Assembly: GCF_016865485.1 (NCBI RefSeq)
Contig: NZ_AP024452.1
Span: forward strand, 4,982,501 to 5,046,500
Origin: Luteitalea sp. TBR-22
GTDB taxonomy: Bacteria > Acidobacteriota > Vicinamibacteria > Vicinamibacterales > Vicinamibacteraceae
Length of the DNA stretch: 64,000 bases
Direction of reading: 5' to 3'
Shown here: piece by piece, positions 8,570 to 18,031 of the stretch
Layout of the letters: each line of letters begins with the position of its first letter
How positions within the stretch are numbered: the stretch's first letter is position 1
Translations under genes and position numbers: made by a program
Notes under the pieces: model-generated
Seen by the model: the letters and a program-made list of their open reading frames with translations, nothing else
What the model was told of the DNA's origin: nothing
Database searches by the model: none

Positions 8570-9702
8570 CCGCCTACACCTACGTGGACACACCCGCCCT
8601 GCTCGAGGCCGCCGTCCGGCGCCTTGCCGCCTCGCCGATCCTGGGCGTGGACACGGAGGCGGCCGGCTACCACCGGTATCGCGATTCGCTCTCGCTGGTG
8701 CAGATCTCCTCGCGCGAGGAGACGGTGCTCATCGACCCGCTCGCGGTGCCCGACCTCGCGCCACTCGCGGCGTTGTTCTCCAACGGCGCGATCGAGAAGG
8801 TGTTCCACGACGCGGACTTCGACCTCCGCATCCTCGATCGCGATCCGGGGCTGTCCATCGATCGGCTGTTCGACACGCAGATTGCCGCGATGTGCCTGGG
8901 CATGCGCGCGCTGGGACTCGGCGCGGTGCTCCAGGCCTGCCTGGGCATCGAACTGGAGAAGGCCTTCCAGCGCGCCGACTGGGCGGAGCGGCCGCTCAGC
9001 GAGGGCATGAAGGCCTATGCGGCCGCCGACACGGCGCACCTGCCGGCACTGCGCGACGCGCTCCGCGAGCGGCTCGTCGAGGCCGGTCGGCTCGCCTGGG
9101 CCGAGGAGGAGTTCGAGCGGCGCGCGCAGACGCGGTGGACGCCTCCCGACACCACCGACGCGTTCCTGCGCGTCAAGGGAGCGCACGCGCTCACGCGCCG
9201 GGCGCTGGCCGTCCTGCGCGAGGTGCATGCGTGGCGGGAGTCGGTGGCGGCCGAGCGGGACCAGCCGCCGGCACGGGTCGTCGGCAACGAGGTGCTGCTG
9301 CAGATCGCACGCGACGCGCCGACGACGACAGCGGCGTTGCGCGGCATCCGGGGCCTCTCGCCGGGGCTGGTGGACCGGCGCGGCGCGGCGATGCTGGCGG
9401 CGATCGCCAGGGGGCTCGCGGTGCCGGACGCCGATCTCCCGCGCTACCCGCGGCAGGAGCGCTGGGAACGCGACCCCGTGCTCGAGGCCCGCGGCGAGCG
9501 GCTGCGCGAGGCGCGCAATCGCGTCGCCGCGGCGCTGGACGTCGACCCGGGGTTCCTGGCCTCGCGTGCCGCGCTCGACGACATCGCGCGCCTGGACCCC
9601 GCGTCGCTCGACGACCTGGCCGCGATCCCCGGGCTGCGCCGCTGGCAGTCCGAGGCCCTCGGCGAGGCGATCGTCGGCGTGCTCCGCGCCGAGCAGCCGT
9701 AG
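8566..9702 (+). CDS. rnd: ribonuclease D
   Basis: 3'-5' exoribonuclease trimming tRNA precursors and other small RNAs in the cytoplasm. DEDDy catalytic residues are visible: ILGVDTEAAGYH (Exo I), KVFHDADFDLRIL (Exo II) and YAAADTAHLPALRD (Exo III with Tyr). The HRDC domain begins near residue 210 (RRALAVLREVHAWRESVA) and a second HRDC-like helical region ends the protein (SLDDLAAIPGLRRWQSEALG). Length is 378 residues, typical. The start overlaps the NHL gene stop (ATGA), which fixes it. Confidence 0.93.
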   Translation: MTAYTYVDTPALLEAAVRRLAASPILGVDTEAAGYHRYRDSLSLVQISSREETVLIDPLAVPDLAPLAALFSNGAIEKVFHDADFDLRILDRDPGLSIDRLFDTQIAAMCLGMRALGLGAVLQACLGIELEKAFQRADWAERPLSEGMKAYAAADTAHLPALRDALRERLVEAGRLAWAEEEFERRAQTRWTPPDTTDAFLRVKGAHALTRRALAVLREVHAWRESVAAERDQPPARVVGNEVLLQIARDAPTTTAALRGIRGLSPGLVDRRGAAMLAAIARGLAVPDADLPRYPRQERWERDPVLEARGERLREARNRVAAALDVDPGFLASRAALDDIARLDPASLDDLAAIPGLRRWQSEALGEAIVGVLRAEQP

Positions 9703-9739
9703 AGGCGCTGGCCGGAGCACCGCCGACGGGAACGGCGAC

Positions 9740-10225
9740 CTACCTGGCCAGCGGCACTTCCGCGGCGATCCGCAGGTCGACGATCTTGTTGAGCGACATC
9801 TCCGCCTGGTACCACCGCCCCACCTTGACCGGCGGCAGGATCTTGCGGAACTCGCCGATGTACTTCTTCACCAGCGCGAGACGCTGTTCCTCGAGGGCCA
9901 GGGCCCGGTCGGTGAGCTCGATGGCCTTGGCATCGGTGAGCGAGCCGTAATTGGCCGCGTAATCCTTGATGCCGGCGAAGCGCTGCTCGCCGATCTTGCC
10001 GAGCTCGGCCTCGTACTGCTTGTAGACGGGCCAGAACGCCGCCGCCTGCGTGGCGTCGAGTTCGAGGGCCGCGCCGATGATCTGCACCTTCTGCTGCTGC
10101 ACGCCGGACCGCACGAGCTGCACGTATTCGTCGATGTTCTTCGGCGCCGCCTGAGGCGTCGTCTGCGCACCCGCCGCGCCGGCCGCGGTCACCAGCATTC
10201 CAAGCACCAGCCACGTCATTCGCAT
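9740..10225 (-). CDS. small exported helical protein, function unknown
   Basis: A clear signal peptide (WLVLGMLVTAAGAAGAQ) precedes a helix-rich protein of 161 residues. Its centre contains AAFWPVYKQYEAELGKIG and a long charged helix around ALALEEQRLALVKKYIGEF. This recalls Spy/CpxP-like periplasmic helical proteins in layout, but their LTxxQ motif is absent, so I do not assign the family. ATG 10225 has AAGGAG about ten bases upstream. It lies downstream of the outer-membrane barrel gene on the same strand, separated by a strong hairpin at 10297-10329, so it probably has its own promoter. Confidence 0.75.
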   Translation of the reverse strand: MRMTWLVLGMLVTAAGAAGAQTTPQAAPKNIDEYVQLVRSGVQQQKVQIIGAALELDATQAAAFWPVYKQYEAELGKIGEQRFAGIKDYAANYGSLTDAKAIELTDRALALEEQRLALVKKYIGEFRKILPPVKVGRWYQAEMSLNKIVDLRIAAEVPLAR

Positions 10226-10296
10226 GTGGGATCTGCTCCTTCGATTGGAAACGGCAGCATGCAGGGGGCGCGAGCCCCCCGACGCCGCGACGACAA

Positions 10297-10329
10297 CGCC
10301 CTGCGCCGCACTGGTGCGGCCGCAGGGCG
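10297..10329 (-). terminator. strong hairpin, probable terminator of the barrel gene
   Basis: Arms 10297-10310 and 10315-10329 pair over 14 bp with one bulged base (C at 10120+200, that is 10320) around a four-base loop. It lies about 58 bases beyond the stop of the minus-strand barrel gene (10387). No T-run follows, which is common for terminators in very GC-rich genomes. The hairpin also lies in the region upstream of the next minus-strand gene, so attenuation is possible. Confidence 0.5.
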
Positions 10330-10386
10330 GATGGCAACCCGGGCCCGTTGTGCACGGCGAGGCCGCCCCACGGTCCCGGACAGGTA

Positions 10387-11055
10387 TCAGAAGCGGAAGC
10401 CGACGGTGATCGGGAAGTACGACGCCTTGGTCGAGTAGGTCTGGCCGCCGGGCGCCTGGATGTCCTCGCCGAACACGTAGTGGTAGCGGGCCTCGACGTA
10501 GAACGCGCCGAAGTTCACGCCGCCGCCGACGTTCACGCCGAAGTCGGTGGCCGTGCGATCGCCGACGATGGCGTCGGTGGCGACCGGCGTCGGGTAGCAC
10601 ACGTACCAGTAGGGATCGCAGACCGTGATGATGCCGGTCGAGGGCGTGGTGAGCTGCACCTTGCGCCAGTAGATGCCGGGGCCCGCGAGCAGGTAGCCGC
10701 GCACGCCGCTGGTGCCGCCGGCCCGCAGCACCACGTTGAAGTCGACCACGTTCATCTGCTGGTTGCTCTCGATCAGGATGCGATCGGTGCCGGGCGAGGG
10801 GGCCACGTTGTTGAACACGCGCTCGGGACCGTTGAACCGGTGGAACTGGTACTCGGCCTGCAGCCCCACGACCTCGTTGGTGTTGAAGGTCAGGCCGGCC
10901 GCGAAGTTCCAGCCGGTGTCGAACGAGTTGCCGACGTCGCCCACGGGGAACGAGACGCCGCCCCCGAAGTTGATCTGGACGGGCTTGTCCTGCGCCTGCG
11001 CGGCGAAGGGGATCGCGAGCGCGATCACGGTGGAAAGGATGAGGGTGCGTGACAT
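10387..11055 (-). CDS. outer-membrane beta-barrel protein (OmpA/OprF-like barrel fold)
   Basis: A signal peptide (LILSTVIALAIPFAAQAQ) is followed by an all-beta protein of 222 residues. It has alternating hydrophobic strands (VQINFGGGVSFPVGDVG, GWNFAAGLTFNT) and ends in a terminal aromatic strand, FPITVGFRF. The final Phe is the BamA recognition signature. A loop holds two Cys (VCDPYWYVCY) that could form a disulfide. No peptidoglycan-binding domain follows. Such eight-strand barrels are structural or small pores; substrate is unknown. It lies 166 bases downstream of the DUF2950 gene, likely its own unit. Confidence 0.82.
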   Translation of the reverse strand: MSRTLILSTVIALAIPFAAQAQDKPVQINFGGGVSFPVGDVGNSFDTGWNFAAGLTFNTNEVVGLQAEYQFHRFNGPERVFNNVAPSPGTDRILIESNQQMNVVDFNVVLRAGGTSGVRGYLLAGPGIYWRKVQLTTPSTGIITVCDPYWYVCYPTPVATDAIVGDRTATDFGVNVGGGVNFGAFYVEARYHYVFGEDIQAPGGQTYSTKASYFPITVGFRF

Positions 11056-11221
11056 GTCAAATCTCCGGAGATGAATGAGGCAGCGTAGTGCCGCGGTGGG
11101 CTGAACGCCCTGGCGTCGGCGGGAAGGAAAGGCCGCCGCCAACTCAGCATTATAGCGGCCGCCGACTCCACGACCGCACGAGAATCGCGCGCCACCGAAA
11201 GGCGGCGCGCGCCCATGGTGG

Positions 11222-12157
11222 TCAGCGCGCGCTGTCGGCAGCGACAACGCGCTGCCAGGTCGCATCCGGGTCGAAGGCCGTGATGGCCGGCGCCGCGGCG
11301 GCCGTGTCCAGTCCGAGGTCCTTCTCGTACACCACGCCGTCCTGGTTGACGATGAACGTGGTGATGCCGGTCTCGCCGTACCGCGCCGGCCACGCCACGA
11401 GCGCAAAGCCGCCCGACATCACGCCGTCCACCACGTACGACTTCGCGCCGCCGGACGCCTTCGGCCCCTGCTTCTCGAGGATGCGGAAGTGATAGCCGTA
11501 GAACGGCACCGGACCCGTTTCGGCGTTGCCCACCGGCCGTCCCTCGGCCGCCGCGGCGGCCGCCAGTTCACCGAGCGGACTGCGCGGCTGTCCCGGGGCG
11601 GCGGGCCAGTACAACCCGTCCTGCATGCCGCGGCTGCTGGCGACGCGCCGCGCGTAGAGCCCGGCCGGCCGGCCGTCGTGCCCGCGTCGCGCGTAGGCAC
11701 GCTGCGCCGTCACGTACGCGTGCACGATCCTGATGGCGGCCAGTTCGTTGCGGCCGATGCGGCGCGTCAGCACCTCCTCCTTGCCCGCCTCGGCATCGAA
11801 TACCCACCCGGCCCCGGTCTTCACGATCGGCACGGGGAACGGCCAGGCCTCCCGGCCGACCACCAGCTCCCGGCGGTCGTCTGCCGGCCGCTCGAGCCGC
11901 CAACCCTCCGCCATCGCGGCGAGGAACACGTCGCGGTTCTGCCGCGCCGTCGCGGCATCGCTCGAGGCCGCCAGGTCGCGCCCGGCGCCGCCGAGCAGGC
12001 CGAGGAGCGGCGTGATGTCGTCGGCCCGGGCCGCAACGGCCAAAGCGGCCACCGCCTCCTCCGGCGTCGGGAAGGCACGCGGCGGCTGTGCACCGGCCGC
12101 AGCCGGGAGGATCACGGCAAGCGCGCAGGCGACGCGCATCAAGGCGTTGGGGGTCAT
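11222..12157 (-). CDS. DUF2950 exported protein
   Basis: A signal peptide (ALAVILPAAAGAQ) is followed by the DUF2950 domain: FPTPEEAVAALAVAAR near the start, VFLAAMAEGWRLERP, GAWVFD-type GAGWVFDAEAGKEEVL, and the C-terminal block YGYHFRILEKQG, FALVAWPARYGETGI and FIVNQDGVVYEKDLG. Length is 311 residues, as usual. The biochemical function is not known. It starts 23 bases after the DUF3300 stop. DUF3300 and DUF2950 genes are frequent neighbours in Proteobacteria and Acidobacteriota, suggesting a shared envelope role. Confidence 0.9.
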   Translation of the reverse strand: MTPNALMRVACALAVILPAAAGAQPPRAFPTPEEAVAALAVAARADDITPLLGLLGGAGRDLAASSDAATARQNRDVFLAAMAEGWRLERPADDRRELVVGREAWPFPVPIVKTGAGWVFDAEAGKEEVLTRRIGRNELAAIRIVHAYVTAQRAYARRGHDGRPAGLYARRVASSRGMQDGLYWPAAPGQPRSPLGELAAAAAAEGRPVGNAETGPVPFYGYHFRILEKQGPKASGGAKSYVVDGVMSGGFALVAWPARYGETGITTFIVNQDGVVYEKDLGLDTAAAAPAITAFDPDATWQRVVAADSAR

Positions 12158-12180
12158 GTCGTTCGTTCCTGGCGAGAGGG

Positions 12181-13368
12181 TCAGCGCCGACGGCCGCCGC
12201 CACCCGATCGGCTCGATGCCCGGCTCCGGCTGCCGCGCGCCGACGCCGCCCGTTCCGACCGGCCACTCGAGTATCCGGAGAACGCGTCGGACTTCATCCC
12301 GCTCCGGTCGACCGTGCTCCGCTGCGACGACGTGGTGCCACGTGACGCGGTGGTGGCGCCTGCCGACTGCGCGTTGGTGCGCGCCGTGTCGGCGCGCTCC
12401 TGCCGCTGCGCCTGCGCCTCCGGCGTCTGCCGCTGCGCCTGCCGCTCCGTGCGTTGGTTCGCGGTGCTCTCGCGGCGCTCGTTGGCGTTCTCGCGGGCGT
12501 CCTCGCGGTTCTCGGAGATGTCCTCGCGCGCGTCCTCCCGGTTCTCGTACCAGTCCTCCCGCGCGTCCTCGCGGTCGTCGTAGAAGTCGTCCCAGGCGTC
12601 GTTGTACATGTGCGCGCCGCCGTGCCAGCCGTACGGCCCGTAGTAGTAGTCGTTGTCGATGGCCGCGCCGATGGCGATGCCCGCCGCGAAGCCGACGACC
12701 GCCCCGGTCACGGCCGCCGTCGTGCTGTTGTCCTCCTTGACGACGACGGTGGTGGTCGTGGCCACGGGCTGCCCGTAGACGACCTGCGGGTTGTACTGCG
12801 GCACGTAGACGATCTGCGGGTTGGCCGGCTCGATGACGATCACCTGTTCGCCGGCCTTGGTGGTCGTGGTCTCGACCTTCTGCTGTGGCGTCGAGGTGAG
12901 CGTGCCGGCCTTCTGGCTCGCCGCGCGCAGCCGCTGGATGCTCGCAAACACGGCCGCCTTGTCGGCGGTGAACGCCGCGCCGAGCTGCCGCGTCCAGGCG
13001 ATGTTGTCGGCCATGAAGTTGATGACCTGGGGAAAGATCGCCAGCACGACGAAACTCGGCGCAAAGCCGTCCGCCTTGGCCTTGTCCTGCAGGGCCGTGC
13101 CCTCGAGCGCCGCGTTGCGCACCAGCCAGCCGCTGAACTCCTGCACCTTCGGCGGCGTCTGCGCGCACAGCAGCATCTGCGCGAGCAGCTGGTCCGGATA
13201 GAGGGCGACGGGCGCCAGCAGGCCGTCCAGTTCCTGGGGAGTGGCCGGCCGGGTGGCCGGCGCCGCCGCGGCGGAAGGCGCCTGCAGGGGCGCGGCGATG
13301 GCCATGCCCTCCCACGACAGGCTTCCGGCGATCACCAGGATGACGACGACGCGTGCGAGTGCTCTCAT
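12181..13368 (-). CDS. DUF3300 exported protein with 11-residue charged repeats
   Basis: A signal peptide (RVVVILVIAGSLSWEGMAIA) precedes the DUF3300 domain: LLAPVALYPDQLLAQML, then GTALQDKAKADGFAPSFVVL, and VYVPQYNPQVVYG near residue 190. A Gly/Ala-rich hydrophobic stretch (AVTGAVVGFAAGIAIGAAI) near 215-235 may insert in a membrane. Residues 263-295 hold three 11-residue repeats around REDARED, then an Arg/Gln/Ser-rich disordered tail. Length is 395. ATG 13368 has GGGAGA upstream. The gene lies 26 bases after the efflux outer-membrane gene. Function is unknown. Confidence 0.88.
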   Translation of the reverse strand: MRALARVVVILVIAGSLSWEGMAIAAPLQAPSAAAAPATRPATPQELDGLLAPVALYPDQLLAQMLLCAQTPPKVQEFSGWLVRNAALEGTALQDKAKADGFAPSFVVLAIFPQVINFMADNIAWTRQLGAAFTADKAAVFASIQRLRAASQKAGTLTSTPQQKVETTTTKAGEQVIVIEPANPQIVYVPQYNPQVVYGQPVATTTTVVVKEDNSTTAAVTGAVVGFAAGIAIGAAIDNDYYYGPYGWHGGAHMYNDAWDDFYDDREDAREDWYENREDAREDISENREDARENANERRESTANQRTERQAQRQTPEAQAQRQERADTARTNAQSAGATTASRGTTSSQRSTVDRSGMKSDAFSGYSSGRSERAASARGSRSRASSRSGGGGRRR

Positions 13369-13394
13369 GGCTGTCTCCCGGTGTGCATCCGTCA

Positions 13395-14858
13395 CTAGGG
13401 CACGGCGGCCGGCGCCGGCGAGGTCGCCGCCGGCTGCTGCCAGCCACCGCCGAGGGCGCGGTAGAGCTGAACCAGCACGCGCAACTGCCCGCCGCGCGTG
13501 CGGGCCAGCTGGATCTCCTGCCGGAACAGCTCCTGATCCGCGTACAGGACCTCGAGGTACGTCGACAGGCCCTGCTCGTAGCGCAGGCGCGAGAGCTCCG
13601 CCGCATCGCGCAGCGCGGCCACGCCCGTTTCCTGCTGCGTGCGCACCTCGGCGAGCTTCTGCGAAGTGACGAGCGCGTCGGCGACCTCGCGATAGGCGTT
13701 GAGTGCCGACCGCTGGTAGATCACCATCGCCTGCTCGAAGCGCGCCTCCGCCGCTTCGAGGTTCCGCTTGTTGCGGCCGGCGTTGAACAGCGGCTGGAAC
13801 AGGCCCGCGCCCACCGACCAGATCAGCGAGTCGCCCTTCAGGAAGTCGCCGAGGTCGCCGCTGACCGTCCCGAGCGCGCCCGTCAGGCTGATCGTCGGGT
13901 AGAACAACGCCCGGGCCGCGCCGATGTCGGCGTTGGCCGCCACGAGCTGTCGCTCGGCCTGCATGACGTCGGGACGCCGCTCGAGCAGCGACGCCGGCAC
14001 GCCGACCGGCACCACCGGCGGCCCCTGGCGATCGGCCAGCGTCGGGCCGCGCCCGATGGCGCCGGGCGCCCGCCCGACCAGCACGCTCACCGCGTGCTCG
14101 ACCACCGCGATCTGTCGCTCCAGATCGGGGATCGCCGCGGCCGTGAGCGCGCGGTTGGCCTTGGCCTGATCGAGTTCGAGGCGGTTGGACACCCCGCCGT
14201 TGAGTCGATCGGTGTAGTACTGCACCGTCTGGTCGTTGAGCGACAGGGTGCGCCGCGCCGTCTCGAGCTGCAGGTCCAGCTCCTGCAGCAGGAAGTACGA
14301 CGAGGCCACGTCGCTCACGAGCGTGACGAGCACTGCGCGGCGGCCTTCCTCGGTGGCGAGGTAGCGCGCGAACGCCGCCTCGTTGTTCCGGCGCAGGCGC
14401 CCGAACAGGTCGGCTTCCCACGACAGGTTGGCGGCCACCGACGTGTTGTTGTACGTGCGGTCGCCGTCCCTGGTCGCGCCGGGCGGCTGCGAGTTGCGCG
14501 ACGCCTGGTTGCCGGTGTAGCCGGCCGACAGGCTGATGTCCGGGTACAGGTACGACCGGACCACGCCGGCAGTGGCGCGCGCTTCCTGCACGCGGGCGAC
14601 GGCGAGCCGCAGGTCGGGGCTGTTGACGACGGCCTCGCGCAGCAGCCCCTGCAGCTCGGCGTCCTGGAACACCTGCCACCACGGCATGTCGGCGATGGAC
14701 TCGACGCCCGACGCGGCCGGCGCGCCGCGATACGTCGACGGCGGCGCGAGCTCCGGCCGCTTGTAGTTGGGCCCGACCGGTGCGCACCCGCCGACCAGCA
14801 TCGTCGTCAGCGCCACGGCCGTCACGCAGGCGCGTGACGAGGTCGTGTTGAGGATCAT
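13395..14858 (-). CDS. RND efflux outer-membrane lipoprotein, NodT/OprM family
   Basis: Forms the trimeric outer-membrane exit duct for the adjacent RND pump. The N-terminus has a lipobox, TTMLVGGCAPVGPNYKRP, giving an acylated Cys. Paired outer-membrane-efflux repeats are visible, each with long coiled helices (DLRLAVARVQEARATAGV; ADALVTSQKLAEVRTQQE). The conserved SLSAGYTGNQ and PTISLTGALGT strands are present. Length is 487 residues, normal. The start overlaps the pump gene's stop by ATGA (14855-14858). Confidence 0.95.
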   Translation of the reverse strand: MILNTTSSRACVTAVALTTMLVGGCAPVGPNYKRPELAPPSTYRGAPAASGVESIADMPWWQVFQDAELQGLLREAVVNSPDLRLAVARVQEARATAGVVRSYLYPDISLSAGYTGNQASRNSQPPGATRDGDRTYNNTSVAANLSWEADLFGRLRRNNEAAFARYLATEEGRRAVLVTLVSDVASSYFLLQELDLQLETARRTLSLNDQTVQYYTDRLNGGVSNRLELDQAKANRALTAAAIPDLERQIAVVEHAVSVLVGRAPGAIGRGPTLADRQGPPVVPVGVPASLLERRPDVMQAERQLVAANADIGAARALFYPTISLTGALGTVSGDLGDFLKGDSLIWSVGAGLFQPLFNAGRNKRNLEAAEARFEQAMVIYQRSALNAYREVADALVTSQKLAEVRTQQETGVAALRDAAELSRLRYEQGLSTYLEVLYADQELFRQEIQLARTRGGQLRVLVQLYRALGGGWQQPAATSPAPAAVP

Positions 14859-17800
14859 GCGTCGGCTCCGTGATGGCTGGCGGCCGCGGGCGGTGCCGCG
14901 GGCGGGGGCGTCGACTTGCCGCCCGTGAGCTTCTCCACCGTGACGTAGAGCACGGGGATCAGCAGGACGGCCAGGAACGTGGCGATCAGCATGCCCGCGA
15001 ACACCGTCACGCCCATGACCTTGCGCGACTCGGCGCCGGCGCCGGTGGCGGTGAGCAGCGGCACCACGCCGAGGATGAACGCGAAGGCGGTCATCAGGAT
15101 CGGCCGGAAGCGCAGGCGCGCCGCCTCGAGCGCCGCCGACACCGGATCCTTGCCCTGGTCACGCAGCATCTTGGCGAACTCGACGATCAGGATCGCGTTC
15201 TTCGCCGCCAGGCCGATCAGCATGATCAGCCCGATCTGCGCAAAGACGTTGTTCACGTAGCTCTCCGACGATCGCCGCGCCCACCACAGGCCGAAGTAGG
15301 CGCCGAAGGCCGCAAAGGGCGTCCCGAGCAGCACGCTGAACGGCAGCGCCCAGCTCTCGTACTGCGCCGCCAGCACCAGGAACACCAGGAAGATCGCAAT
15401 GGCGAAGGTGACCGCCGGGTTGGGCGCGCGCTTCTCCTGGTACGACATGTCGGCCCAGTCGTAGCCCATCTCAGCGGGCAGCACCTCCTTGGCCACTTCC
15501 TCCAGCGCCGTCAGCGCCTGCGCAGAGCTGTACCCCGGCGCCGGCACGCCGGTGACCTCCGCCGACCGGTACAGGTTGAAGCGGTTGGTGAACTCGGGTC
15601 CGCTCGTCGTCCTGGTGGTGACCAGCGTGTCGAGCGGCACCATCTGCCCGTCCTTGCCCCGCACGAAGAAGAGCCCGAACTGCCGCGGGTCGCGCCGGTA
15701 CTCCGGCTCGGCCTGCACGTACACCTTGTACACGCGCCCGAACCGGTTGAAGTCGTTGACGTAGGTGCTGCCGAGCAGCGCGCCGAGCGTGTTGTTGACG
15801 TCGAGGATGGGCACGCCCACCTTCAGGACCTTGGAACGGTCGATGTCGGCGTAGATCTGCGGCACCGAGGCGCGGTAGAGCGTCGAGATGCGGCCGATCT
15901 CCGGGCGCTTGCGGGCCGCGTCGATGAAGCGCTCGGCCTGCTCGCCCAGATACTCGGGCGGCTGGCCGACGCGGTCCTGCAACTGCATCGTGAAGCCGGC
16001 GCCGGTACCCAGGCCCGGGATGGCCGGCGGGCCGAAGGCCACGACCACCGCTTCCGGGATCTCCTGCGCGAACGCCCTGTTCAGCGCCGCGGTCACCCCG
16101 TTGGCGACCTCCTCGGCCGCATGGCGCTCTTCCCACGGCTTGAGCGCCACGAAGAAGAAGCCCATGTTCGAGGAGTACGCGCCGGTCAGCAGGCTGAAGC
16201 CCGAGATCGTGTTGTAGCCCTGCACCGAGTGGTTGGCCGCCAGGACGCGCTCGGCCTTCTTCATCACCGCGTCGGTCCGCTCCAGGGAGGCGCCGTCGGG
16301 CAGCTGCGCGCTGACCAGCAGGTAGCCCTGGTCCTCCTCGGGCACGAACCCGCCGGGGATGCGGTTCACCAGGCCCATCGTCAGGTACGACAGCGCGCCG
16401 ACCAGCACGATGCCGATCACGAACTTGCGCACCAGCACCGACGTGAACGAGATGTAGCCGTTGGTGGCGACGCCGAACACCTTGTTGAAGCCGTTGTAGA
16501 ACGGCGTCAGCAGCGTCCGCTTGCCCGTCGGCTTCTTCAGCAGCATCGCCGCCAGGGCCGGCGACAACGTCAGCGCGTTGACCGCCGAGAGCGCCACCGA
16601 CAGCGCGATGGTGATCGCGAACTGCTGGTAGAGCGCGCCGGTGATGCCGCCCATGAAGCCCACCGGCACGAAGACCGCGATCAGGATGAGCGCGATCGCG
16701 ACGACCGGCCCCGACACCTCTTCCATCGCCTTGAGCGTGGCTTCCTTCGGCTCCATGCCGTGCTCGAGGTGGTGCATCACCGCCTCGACGACGACGATCG
16801 CATCGTCGACGACGATGCCGATGGCCAGCACGAGGCCGAGCAGCGACAGCACGTTGATCGAGAACCCGAGCAGCGGGAAGAACATGAACGCGCCGATCAG
16901 CGAGACCGGCACGGTCAGCAGCGGAATCAGCGTCGCGCGCCAGTTCTGCAGGAAGATGAACACCACGACGATCACCAGCACGACCGCCTCGAAGAGCGTG
17001 TGGACGATCTCGTTGATGCCCTCGGTGACCGGCAGGGTGGTGTCGAGCGAGACCTCGTAGTCCATGTCGCGCGGGAAGCGCGTCTTGAGGTCCTCGAGGG
17101 TCGCCTTGACGCGGTTGGCGACGTCGAGGGCGTTGGTGCCCGGGATCTGGAAGATGGCGATGACGGCCGACGGCTTGCCGTTGTGCCGGCCCACCGCGTT
17201 GTACAACTGCGTGCCGAGCTCGATCCGCGCGACGTCGCGCAAGCGGACCTCCGAGCCGTCGGGGTTGGTGCGGACGATCACCGCGCCGAACTCCTCCTCG
17301 TTGAGGAGGCGCCCCTGCGTGCGCACGGTGTAGGTGTACTCGGTGCCGGGCACGGCGGGCGGACCGCCGATCTGGCCGGCCGGACTGAGCTGGTTCTGCT
17401 GGTTGATCGCGTTGACGATGTCGGCGACGGTGATCCCGAGCTTGGCGATGCGGTCGGGCCGCAGCCAGACGCGCATCGCGTAGTCGCTGCCGCCGAACAG
17501 GTTGATCTGGCCGACGCCCGAGATGCGCGCGATGTTGTCGTTGATGTTGATGGTCGCGTAGTTGGACAGGAAGTTGTTGTCGTAGGTCCCGTTCGGCGAC
17601 TTGATCGACACCACCATGAGCGGGAACGCCAGCGCCTTCTTGACCGACACGCCGTAGTTCTTGACCGACTGCGGCAGCTGCGGCGTCGCTTCCGACACGC
17701 GGTTCTGCGTGAGCACGTTGTCCATGTCGAGGTTGCTGCCGACCTCGAACGAGACCTTCAACGTCAACGTGCCGTCGTTGGCGTTGGTGCTCTTCATGTA

Positions 17801-18028
17801 GATGCCCTTCTCGACGCCGTTGATCTTCTGCTCGAGGGGCGTGGCCACCGCGGCCTCGACGTCGGTGGCGCTGGCGCCGACGAACGTCGTGGTGATCTGC
17901 ACCATCGGCGGCACGATCTCGGGGTACTGCGCGATCGGCAGCCCCTGCATCGCCACCAGGCCCAGCATCACCATGACGATGGACAACACCATCGCCACGA
18001 TGGGCCGGTTCACGAAGAACTTGGCCAT
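14855..18028 (-). CDS. RND multidrug efflux permease, HAE1/AcrB family
   Basis: Inner-membrane proton-driven drug exporter, 1057 residues, full length. The N-terminus MAKFFVNRPIVAMVLSIVMV is TM1. TM4 keeps the proton-relay Asp pair in IGIVVDDAIVVVEAV, and TM10 keeps the Lys in GLAAKNAILIVEF. Porter-domain motifs include TTFVGASATDVEAAVATP and VGQINLFGGSDYAMRVWL. The docking-domain region is intact. The start is 3 bases from the adaptor stop, and its own stop overlaps the outer-membrane factor start, so all three parts of the tripartite pump are made together. Confidence 0.97.
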   Translation of the reverse strand: MAKFFVNRPIVAMVLSIVMVMLGLVAMQGLPIAQYPEIVPPMVQITTTFVGASATDVEAAVATPLEQKINGVEKGIYMKSTNANDGTLTLKVSFEVGSNLDMDNVLTQNRVSEATPQLPQSVKNYGVSVKKALAFPLMVVSIKSPNGTYDNNFLSNYATININDNIARISGVGQINLFGGSDYAMRVWLRPDRIAKLGITVADIVNAINQQNQLSPAGQIGGPPAVPGTEYTYTVRTQGRLLNEEEFGAVIVRTNPDGSEVRLRDVARIELGTQLYNAVGRHNGKPSAVIAIFQIPGTNALDVANRVKATLEDLKTRFPRDMDYEVSLDTTLPVTEGINEIVHTLFEAVVLVIVVVFIFLQNWRATLIPLLTVPVSLIGAFMFFPLLGFSINVLSLLGLVLAIGIVVDDAIVVVEAVMHHLEHGMEPKEATLKAMEEVSGPVVAIALILIAVFVPVGFMGGITGALYQQFAITIALSVALSAVNALTLSPALAAMLLKKPTGKRTLLTPFYNGFNKVFGVATNGYISFTSVLVRKFVIGIVLVGALSYLTMGLVNRIPGGFVPEEDQGYLLVSAQLPDGASLERTDAVMKKAERVLAANHSVQGYNTISGFSLLTGAYSSNMGFFFVALKPWEERHAAEEVANGVTAALNRAFAQEIPEAVVVAFGPPAIPGLGTGAGFTMQLQDRVGQPPEYLGEQAERFIDAARKRPEIGRISTLYRASVPQIYADIDRSKVLKVGVPILDVNNTLGALLGSTYVNDFNRFGRVYKVYVQAEPEYRRDPRQFGLFFVRGKDGQMVPLDTLVTTRTTSGPEFTNRFNLYRSAEVTGVPAPGYSSAQALTALEEVAKEVLPAEMGYDWADMSYQEKRAPNPAVTFAIAIFLVFLVLAAQYESWALPFSVLLGTPFAAFGAYFGLWWARRSSESYVNNVFAQIGLIMLIGLAAKNAILIVEFAKMLRDQGKDPVSAALEAARLRFRPILMTAFAFILGVVPLLTATGAGAESRKVMGVTVFAGMLIATFLAVLLIPVLYVTVEKLTGGKSTPPPAAPPAAASHHGADA

Positions 18029-18031
18029 GGG

